Shown here: positions 6,038 through 11,630 of the stretch, piece after piece
Layout: every line of letters begins with the position of its first letter
How positions within the stretch are numbered: the stretch's first letter is position 1
Assembly (NCBI GenBank): GCA_002309335.1
Contig: DBXH01000050.1
Span: forward strand, 60,870-72,499
Origin: Bacteroidales bacterium UBA1217
Lineage (GTDB): Bacteria > Bacteroidota > Bacteroidia > Bacteroidales > P3
Direction of reading: 5' to 3'
Length of the DNA: 11,630 nt
The notes under the pieces: generated by a model
Told to the model about the DNA's origin: nothing
Databases searched by the model: none
What the model saw: only the letters and a program-made list of their open reading frames with translations
Made by a program: the position numbers and the translations under genes

Positions 6038-7870
6038 TTAGTCGGTGAGTATGAAGAATTCGACACGGGCTTGCAGACCTTTGGTCTCGCAAATGCGGCT
6101 CAGGGTTTCGAGCATCAGCTTGCTGCCCATCCATACGCCGTCGCCGGCGGCGGCTCTCATAGGGTAGGGGGTGGGCAGGATGTCGGCAGAGGCAGGATTG
6201 TCATTTATTTTGGCAGTGCCCGACGATTTGTTCTTGCGGTTCATCAGCTCCGTCAGAAGATTGTCCTGAAGCGGATAGTCAACCACTTGGTATTCGGTAA
6301 TGTTGGCGCTGTCGGCGGCAATGCTGATGGCGTCGTTCAGTCCTCCAAGCGCATCGACCAATCCCAGTTTCAACGCATCGTGGCCTGTCCATACGCGGCC
6401 TCGGGCAATGCTGTCGACATACTCGTAAGGCAATCCGCGCCCTTTGGCCACACGACCTACAAAAACGGTATAGAATTCCTCGACGTTGCGTTGCATCAAA
6501 TCGAGCATTGCCGGCGATATGGGCCGTATTATGCTCATCGATACTGAATTGGTGTTGGTCTTTACGGTGTCGGTGGTGATGCCGAGATAGCGTTTGAGGG
6601 TGCCGCCCACCTCGGGAATGGTGGCAAACACGCCTATAGAGCCGGTGATTGTGGTAGGCTCAGCGACAATATAGTTGGCGTTGCACGAGATTTCATATCC
6701 TGCCGATGCCGCCACATCGCTCATCGACACGATAACGGGCTTCTTCTCTTTGGCTCGCATCACGGCATTTGTCATTATCTCCGATGCCGTTACCTCCCCG
6801 CCAGGCGAGTTGACTCGCAGCACGATGGCCTTGATCTTTTCGTCGTTGGCAGCGTCGTCGAGCGCTTTGGTGATATTGTCCGAATAGACGGCGGTTTTGA
6901 AGCCGCTGCCTGTCACCACATCGCCTTCGGCATAGATGACGGCAATCTGCTGCTTGGCGGCAACGTTCTTTTTTAGCGTGGTTGCATAATCTGCCAGCGT
7001 CACAGTATGAGTGCTGTTGTATTCATCTTTCATTCGTGCCTTTATGCTGCTCTCGAAGCATAGGGTGTCAATCAAGCCGTTTCTGACAGCATCCTCAGGC
7101 AGGTATGCGGTCAGGTTGTCGGCCATATTGTTAAGCTGCTCGGGGCTGATGTCGCGGGCGTCGGCTATCTTGGCCACCACATATTCCCAGATGCTTGCAA
7201 TGTATTCGCGCACCTGTTTGCGGTTCGACTCGCTGAAATGGTCCATCGTATACATCTCGCCGGCACTCTTGTAGCTGTTGCTTTTCGGACGCACCAATGT
7301 CATCTTGACTGCCAGTTTGTCGAGCGTCTCTTTGAAAAACAGGCTTACAGCTCCGATTCCTCGGAAATCTATCATACCCGAGGGGTTAAGGTAGATATTG
7401 TCGGCAACAGATGCGACAAAGTAACCTTGCAGCGAGTAGTTGTCGGCGTAGGCGAGAATTGGCTTGCCGCTAGCACGGAAGTCGATTAGCGACTGGCGCA
7501 ATTCCTCGCTTTTGCCCCACGACAGCGGATAGGTGCTGCCGAAATAAAGGTATATGCCATTGATTCTCTCATCGTTGGCTGCCGCCGCGATGCAACGCAG
7601 CATATCGGCAAAACCGACATCCGACCCGTTAGACATAAGTTCGTCCAACTCGCTTGGCGTGCGTTCGCTCACCGAATTGGTCAGGTTCAGTTTCAGAAAT
7701 GTATTATTGTTTATAACCGCACTGTCGCTGCTGTTCAGCGAACCGACGATACCGAAAAACATCAGCAGTTTGAAAAATCCAATCAGAATAAGCACAATCA
7801 GCGTGCCAACGCCCGAAGCAAGCATAATCTTTCCAAACGACGGGCTCTTCTTCGTGTTATCTTGCGACAT
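6038..7870 (-). CDS. sppA: Signal peptide peptidase SppA, 67-kDa type
   Basis: Membrane-anchored serine protease of family S49 that cuts leftover signal peptides and other membrane-exposed peptides on the periplasmic side (family knowledge). The 610-residue protein is the long, tandem-domain form. A basic, polar N-terminus is followed by one membrane span (about residues 15-43). The N-terminal S49 domain carries the general-base Lys201 in SNSYKSAGEMY. The C-terminal S49 domain carries NSPGGEVTASE (354-364) and the nucleophile Ser389 in SDVAASAGYEIS (384-395), followed by TTITGSIGVFA (406-416). So both halves of the cross-domain Ser-Lys dyad are present. The start at 7870 leaves a short cytoplasmic tail, as in relatives. 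It is first in the likely operon with the FGE-like gene and aguBA, and divergent from the S41 peptidase across a 149-base gap. No clear TAnnTTTG box was found for it. Confidence 0.95.
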   Translation of the reverse strand: MSQDNTKKSPSFGKIMLASGVGTLIVLILIGFFKLLMFFGIVGSLNSSDSAVINNNTFLKLNLTNSVSERTPSELDELMSNGSDVGFADMLRCIAAAANDERINGIYLYFGSTYPLSWGKSEELRQSLIDFRASGKPILAYADNYSLQGYFVASVADNIYLNPSGMIDFRGIGAVSLFFKETLDKLAVKMTLVRPKSNSYKSAGEMYTMDHFSESNRKQVREYIASIWEYVVAKIADARDISPEQLNNMADNLTAYLPEDAVRNGLIDTLCFESSIKARMKDEYNSTHTVTLADYATTLKKNVAAKQQIAVIYAEGDVVTGSGFKTAVYSDNITKALDDAANDEKIKAIVLRVNSPGGEVTASEIMTNAVMRAKEKKPVIVSMSDVAASAGYEISCNANYIVAEPTTITGSIGVFATIPEVGGTLKRYLGITTDTVKTNTNSVSMSIIRPISPAMLDLMQRNVEEFYTVFVGRVAKGRGLPYEYVDSIARGRVWTGHDALKLGLVDALGGLNDAISIAADSANITEYQVVDYPLQDNLLTELMNRKNKSSGTAKINDNPASADILPTPYPMRAAAGDGVWMGSKLMLETLSRICETKGLQARVEFFILTD

Positions 7871-8019
7871 AGTCTTACTATTTATTGAAACCTTATTATA
7901 ACGCAGCTATGTCATATTTATTTTTCATTTTGTAAAATATTCTTCACTTTTTCTCGTTTCGTGTCGTAAAATAACTAATGGCTCATAGAGTCTTATCAAA
8001 TAGCAATGTATATACAAAA
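7871..8019. other. Divergent intergenic region between sppA and the S41 peptidase gene
   Basis: This 149-base AT-rich stretch must hold the start signals of both genes. I see no perfect TAnnTTTG box on either strand. The nearest plus-strand candidate is TCATTTTG (7925-7932), with one mismatch and no good -33 box. No hairpin of note was seen. Confidence 0.4.
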
Positions 8020-9762
8020 ATGAATAAAACGCAGATAATCTTTGCTTTACTCCTGGCTGGTATCAGCATTGCCGCAGCACAGGACAAGAAAGACACCGAC
8101 ACCTCTCATTTCCGTCGCATCGAACAGGTCGATGAGTATATAGAAAAACACTACGTCCAAGAACCTGACTACAAGAAAATCGGTGAAAAAGCCATCTCCT
8201 CGATGCTCGCCGAGCTTGACCCGCACAGCACCTACATAGCCGCCAAAGATGTGCAGCGCACCAACGAAGGTCTGCAGGCCAATTTTGAAGGCGTCGGTAT
8301 TGCATTCCAGATTGTCGACGACACAATCTCTGTTACTGAAGTCATCGTGGGCGGCCCCTCCGAAAAGGTTGGACTTATGATTGGTGACAAATTGCTCAAG
8401 GTTGACGATACGGTAGCCACCTTCAAGGGAGTCAACAACCGCTTCGTGTTCAACCACCTGCGTGGCAAAAAAGGTACTGAGGTTAACCTCACCATAAAAC
8501 GCAACGGCATCGACAAACCGCTCGAATTCAAGATTATCCGCGACAAGGTGCCCATCTACTCCGTCGATACCTACTTTATGCTTGACGATGAAGTGGGATA
8601 CATCCGGCTCGCACGTTTCGCCCGTACTTCCCACAGCGAAGTGCGTAACGCCATCGGCAAACTCAAACGGCAAGGTATGAAGCGTCTCATCTTCGACCTC
8701 CGCGGTAACGGCGGCGGCTATCTCGATATCGCATGCGGTGTCGCCAACGAGTTCATCGAAGGCAATCGCCTCCTAGTCTATACCGAAGGCCTGCGCTCGC
8801 CACGGCAGAACTACACCTCGCGACGTGGAGGCAGCTACACCTCGGGACCGCTCGTCATACTTGTCGATGAATATTCGGCTTCAGCCTCCGAAATCGTCTC
8901 CGGTGCCGTTCAGGACTGGGACCGCGGACTCCTCGTTGGCCGACGCACCTTTGGCAAAGGTCTTGTGCAGCGTATGTTTGAAATCTATGACGGCGCTCAG
9001 ATTCGGCTCACCACCGCACGCTACTACACCCCTTCGGGACGATGCATACAGAAACCATACGACGACGGCATCGAAGCCTATCACCGCGAACTCCAGAAAC
9101 GCTATGAACACAACGAACTCGTCAACCCAGACTCAATAAACTATCCCGACTCGCTCCGGTTCCAAACATCTAAAGGTCGAGTCGTCTATGGCGGTGGAGG
9201 TATTATGCCCGACGTTTTCGTGCCTATGGACACTATGCGCCTCTCCGACTATTTCCTCTCCCTTCGCTCGGCAGGTCTTATCAACACCTTCACCCTCGCC
9301 TTCGCCGACAATCACCGTTCCGATACTCTCTTTTCCGACTTTTCCCACTTTATCCTCAACTACGACTCTGCCGCCGTCATCAACGATTTCAACGAATATG
9401 TGGCCTCCAAGAATATTTTGCGCAGCGACGTAAAAGGCGAATGGGTAGCTGGATGGCTCAACGAAATGGCACGCAAAACCATCGCCGACACCTGCCACAC
9501 TATCCATGCCGACAACTACCAGCAATATCTCGCCACTCTGCTCGCCGATACCACCTTCCTTACCAAACTCAATGAAAAAGCACAGGCTGAAGACAAGCGC
9601 AGCACCCTCATAAACCAGCATAGCGACCAATACCTTGGCTACATTATCAAAGCTATGATTGCACGTAACCTCTATGGCATCGAATACTATTACCGCGTAA
9701 TGCGCGACTACGACACCGGCCTCCAACAGGCTATCAAAACAGTAAAAGAAATTGAAAACTGA
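8020..9762 (+). CDS. S41 family C-terminal processing peptidase with PDZ domain
   Basis: Exported serine protease of the CtpA/Prc (tail-specific protease) family that trims or degrades envelope proteins (family knowledge). I take the ATG at 8020 as the start because it opens directly with a signal peptide (MNKTQIIFALLLAGISIAAAQ). The in-frame ATG at 7978 would add 14 polar residues. From 8020 the protein has 580 residues. An N-terminal helical segment (LDPHSTYI, about 66-73) leads to a PDZ domain (about 85-175) with GVGIAF and GGPSEKVGLMIGDKLLKVD. The S41 core includes VGYIRLARF, LRGNGGGYLD (227-236), the nucleophile motif EYSASASEI with Ser288, and GRRTFGKGLVQ with the general base Lys313, 25 residues later as the family requires. 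The roughly 200-residue tail beyond the core is typical of Bacteroidota members. The next gene lies 63 bases downstream. Confidence 0.94.
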   Translation: MNKTQIIFALLLAGISIAAAQDKKDTDTSHFRRIEQVDEYIEKHYVQEPDYKKIGEKAISSMLAELDPHSTYIAAKDVQRTNEGLQANFEGVGIAFQIVDDTISVTEVIVGGPSEKVGLMIGDKLLKVDDTVATFKGVNNRFVFNHLRGKKGTEVNLTIKRNGIDKPLEFKIIRDKVPIYSVDTYFMLDDEVGYIRLARFARTSHSEVRNAIGKLKRQGMKRLIFDLRGNGGGYLDIACGVANEFIEGNRLLVYTEGLRSPRQNYTSRRGGSYTSGPLVILVDEYSASASEIVSGAVQDWDRGLLVGRRTFGKGLVQRMFEIYDGAQIRLTTARYYTPSGRCIQKPYDDGIEAYHRELQKRYEHNELVNPDSINYPDSLRFQTSKGRVVYGGGGIMPDVFVPMDTMRLSDYFLSLRSAGLINTFTLAFADNHRSDTLFSDFSHFILNYDSAAVINDFNEYVASKNILRSDVKGEWVAGWLNEMARKTIADTCHTIHADNYQQYLATLLADTTFLTKLNEKAQAEDKRSTLINQHSDQYLGYIIKAMIARNLYGIEYYYRVMRDYDTGLQQAIKTVKEIEN

Positions 9763-9772
9763 TATGTCCATT

Positions 9773-9822
9773 AACTCCTCTAACTCCCTTTAACTTCCTG
9801 ATAAACCTTTAACCTTGAACCA
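9773..9822 (+). repeat. Loose AACY/TTT repeat before the membrane-protein gene
   Basis: AACT or AACC begins at 9773, 9782, 9792, 9804, 9811 and 9818, separated by pyrimidine runs. The spacing is less regular (9, 10, 12, 7, 7) than in the leaders at 846-896 and 4282-4362, but the motif and the sense orientation just before a start codon are the same. It fills most of the 63-base gap after the S41 peptidase gene. Confidence 0.45.
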
Positions 9823-9825
9823 ATT

Positions 9826-10473
9826 TTGAAAAAAACAAAACTAAACTGGCCCATCGTTATTGCCGTTACATTACTGTGCGGTGCGTCGCTCACACTATTC
9901 TTCATACAGCGAGAGCGACAAACCACTGTTGAACAGATAGTCATCGATACCGTCGCAAACGAAGAACCCTTCGCCGAACTCGACTACTATGGACAAGTCG
10001 CCGACGAGTTCCTTGCCACTATGCCTGACGACAAGCGTGTTATCGCCACACTTATCGACAGCGTCAACCACCATATTCTTTATTTTGAGTCCACCAACCA
10101 ACCCTCCTGCTACTGCTACGATCTCGAATCTCTTACAACCTCCGTTCTCTTTGGCGGCATAAACGGCTTTTACTGTGACACCAAACTTCTAATAATCGGC
10201 ACTATACGTAGCTGGATGCTCTTCGGCGACGAAGTTTATTTTATTGCCGAAAATCGAGCTCCAGAGACAGATGTCACATCTAAGGTACACCTATTTTCGA
10301 TGAATATCTATACCCACCAGCTCCAATATATAGACACCGGCTTCGATGCTGCCTTCCGCAACGACAGCACGATTGTTGTCGGCAAAGCTTCTCTCATCTA
10401 CCACAGCCTATTCACCGGCGAAGATGTCTACGACCAGACAACCGTCACCTATCAGCTTGTCAAAGGCGACTGA
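9826..10473 (+). CDS. Single-pass membrane protein of unknown function (TTG start)
   Basis: I do not recognise the family. The 215 residues open with a basic KKTK followed by one membrane span (about 8-27, WPIVIAVTLLCGASLTLFFI) and a soluble periplasmic part. The start is TTG at 9826: no ATG or GTG lies in frame nearby upstream, and the next internal ATG (residue 66) would delete the membrane span. The periplasmic part shows roughly repeated strands of the type hydrophobic-Y-F followed by Y/F-x-L or x-M (ILYFEST...YDLESL at 84-103, VYFIAEN...LFSMNIYTHQL at 137-166). This faintly resembles beta-propeller blades, but it is far too short for a full propeller. It lies 63 bases after the S41 peptidase on the same strand and may be co-transcribed. 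Base composition matches the peptidase gene. The gene itself is likely real; the function is open. Confidence 0.75.
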   Translation: MKKTKLNWPIVIAVTLLCGASLTLFFIQRERQTTVEQIVIDTVANEEPFAELDYYGQVADEFLATMPDDKRVIATLIDSVNHHILYFESTNQPSCYCYDLESLTTSVLFGGINGFYCDTKLLIIGTIRSWMLFGDEVYFIAENRAPETDVTSKVHLFSMNIYTHQLQYIDTGFDAAFRNDSTIVVGKASLIYHSLFTGEDVYDQTTVTYQLVKGD

Positions 10474-10495
10474 TTTTTCTTTTTAGTCTAAATAT

Positions 10496-10527
10496 TTTAT
10501 ACTATTTCAGTTTTTTTTGTATATTTG
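10496..10527 (+). promoter_or_regulatory. Promoter of the arginine deiminase gene
   Basis: TATATTTG at 10520-10527 is a perfect TAnnTTTG -7 box. A weak -33 box, TTTA (10496-10499), sits 20 bases upstream. Transcription should begin near 10531-10534, giving a leader of about 72 bases. The T-rich stretch after the preceding stop codon has no hairpin, so some read-through from upstream is possible. Confidence 0.65.
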
Positions 10528-10539
10528 CATTTTCGCGCT

Positions 10540-10585
10540 TATCTGTCACGCTGTGGCAAGTCTTTGCCAGCCAGTGTGATAGGTG
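10540..10585 (+). promoter_or_regulatory. 20-bp hairpin in the arginine deiminase leader RNA
   Basis: Bases 10540-10559 pair with 10564-10585 around the tetraloop GTCT (10560-10563), broken only by a two-base bulge (GC, 10570-10571). Sixteen pairs are Watson-Crick and four are G-T (10540/10585, 10542/10583, 10545/10580, 10550/10575). These are stable G-U wobbles only in plus-strand RNA. The stem begins a few bases after the predicted transcription start and ends 20 bases before the ATG. No T-run follows, so it is not a terminator. A regulatory or mRNA-stabilising element is plausible. Confidence 0.6.
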
Positions 10586-10605
10586 GTGTGGTTTAAATAT
10601 GTTAT

Positions 10606-11630
10606 ATGGCAATCTGTAAAAATAACAACAAGATTAAAGTAAATGTATCGTCCGAAATAGGTCGCCTCAACGCTGTATTGCTTCACAGACCCGGCGTCGA
10701 AATCGAACGTATGACACCCCTCAACGCTAATGAGGCTCTCTATAGCGACATCCTTAACAAACGTATTGTCGACGACGAATACCGCTATTTCTGCGGAGTG
10801 TTTGAAAAAGTTACCAAAGTCTTCTATGTCAGTGATATACTTGAAGAATTACTTGAAGACGACGACCTGTGTTCCTCTCTGGTCACTCAAAGCTGCGCAG
10901 CTGAAGGTTGCAGCTATCTCGTCGACGAACTGTTACAGCATTCTCCTAAAACTATCGCCAAAGAGTTGATCGAGGGTTTCCCCTACCGTAATGGCATCGA
11001 CCCTCAACGCTACGCTGAGCGCCGTTATGTACTGCGTCCGCTCTACAACCTTTTCTTCACCCGCGACGCCTCTTCCTCGGTATACGACCGTGTGCTTATA
11101 AACTCAATGTCGTTCGATGTACGCAAACGCGAGAATCTGATTTACAAAGCTATATTTAAGCATTATTTCGGCTGCGAGGTTATCAACGCTCAGGAATGGA
11201 ACCGCAATGCCCACACCGAAGGCGGCGACGTGCAAATTGGTCGGCCCGACCTGCTTTGTATTGGCGAGGGTATACGTACAGATGCCAAAGGTATCGAATT
11301 CCTTGCACATACTTTCAAAGACCGACCCAAGTTCAACATTATCGTCCAGCAGCTGCCTCATCATCCCGACTCGTTCATCCATCTCGATATGGTATACACC
11401 TTTCTCGACCGAGACCGCTGTATGATGTATGAACCTATGCTGCGCAAAACCAATGAGTTTGCAGGCAAAGCGACAACCCTTATCGAGGTCGAGGGTGGCA
11501 AAATCAAACATCGCGAATGCAAGAATATGCTCGAAGCCTTGAAGAAAGTTGGTATTGAGATGGAGCCTGTCTTCTGCGGCGGCGACGACATCTGGATGCA
11601 GCAACGCGAGCAGTGGCATAGTGGCGCCAA
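10606..11630 (+). CDS. arcA: Arginine deiminase, 3' end beyond the window
   Basis: Hydrolyses arginine to citrulline and ammonia, first step of the arginine deiminase pathway or of arginine nitrogen salvage (family knowledge). The open frame runs from ATG 10606 to the window edge without a stop: 341 residues plus two bases. Family landmarks are SEIGRLNAVLLHRPG (16-30), LYNLFFTRDASS (146-157) with catalytic Asp154, MSFDVRKRE (168-176), HTEGGDVQIG (203-212) with Glu205, GIRTDAKGIEFLA (222-234), and FIHLDMVYT (257-265) with His259 and Asp261. The region near the window edge, CGGDD...QREQW (324-336), is also typical. The nucleophilic Cys near the C-terminus, expected beyond residue 341, is not in view, so completeness cannot be judged. 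The N-terminus fits this ATG well. The gene has its own promoter and a hairpin leader. Neighbours such as ornithine carbamoyltransferase or carbamate kinase, if any, lie outside. Confidence 0.93.
   Translation, partial: MAICKNNNKIKVNVSSEIGRLNAVLLHRPGVEIERMTPLNANEALYSDILNKRIVDDEYRYFCGVFEKVTKVFYVSDILEELLEDDDLCSSLVTQSCAAEGCSYLVDELLQHSPKTIAKELIEGFPYRNGIDPQRYAERRYVLRPLYNLFFTRDASSSVYDRVLINSMSFDVRKRENLIYKAIFKHYFGCEVINAQEWNRNAHTEGGDVQIGRPDLLCIGEGIRTDAKGIEFLAHTFKDRPKFNIIVQQLPHHPDSFIHLDMVYTFLDRDRCMMYEPMLRKTNEFAGKATTLIEVEGGKIKHRECKNMLEALKKVGIEMEPVFCGGDDIWMQQREQWHSGA

Noticed and set aside
9133..9771. Minus-strand open frame opposite the end of the S41 peptidase gene
   Set aside because: Antisense to a clear coding region, with a Gly/Val-rich low-complexity translation typical of shadow frames.
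10540..10585. The arginine deiminase leader hairpin as an intrinsic terminator of the preceding gene
   Set aside because: No T-run follows the stem on the plus strand, and a good promoter lies upstream of it, so it belongs to the downstream transcript.
11104..11619. Minus-strand open frame of 171 codons at the right edge
   Set aside because: It lies opposite conserved arginine deiminase motifs (EGGD, HLDMV), which prove the plus-strand frame.

Overview
The window looks like ordinary chromosome from a Bacteroidota (Bacteroidales-type) bacterium. The pointers are promoter boxes of the TAnnTTTG type rather than TATAAT, start codons without Shine-Dalgarno sequences, a pyrophosphate-type phosphofructokinase, a long S41 peptidase and the large 67-kDa form of SppA. 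The exact genus cannot be read from the sequence. There are no rRNA or tRNA genes, CRISPR arrays, transposases, phage genes or recognisable defence genes.

Layout from left to right. (1) 35-652, minus: rdgB house-cleaning NTPase, divergent from (2) 936-2168, plus: pyrophosphate-type phosphofructokinase, which ends at a strong hairpin terminator (2194-2229). The two genes are driven by mirror-image promoter boxes. (3) 2230-2503: no gene; it holds an 11-bp tandem repeat and a terminator for the minus-strand gene that follows. (4) 2504-3100, minus: AT-rich secreted protein of unknown function. (5) 7870 to 3237, minus: a tight likely operon sppA - formylglycine-generating-enzyme-like protein - aguB - aguA. 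aguA and aguB convert agmatine to putrescine through N-carbamoylputrescine. (6) 7871-8019: divergent intergenic region. (7) 8020-9762, plus: S41 C-terminal processing peptidase, followed by (8) 9826-10473, plus: a single-pass membrane protein with a TTG start. (9) 10606 to the window edge, plus: arginine deiminase, cut by the window end before its catalytic cysteine and preceded by a 20-bp hairpin in its leader.

Functionally, two themes stand out. One is arginine and agmatine nitrogen chemistry: aguA, aguB and arginine deiminase, two of which belong to the same guanidine-modifying fold. The other is envelope proteolysis: SppA and the S41 peptidase are transcribed divergently from one intergenic region.

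I found no convincing new multi-gene system. The most interesting items are non-coding. A strand-specific hairpin with G-U wobbles sits in the arginine deiminase leader. A degenerate 9-nt repeat (about YTTTNAACC, sense strand) lies immediately upstream of both the phosphofructokinase and aguA genes, with a looser version before the TTG-start gene. A short-leader or leaderless rdgB transcript and a probably non-catalytic FGE-like protein inside the sppA-agu operon are also worth checking.
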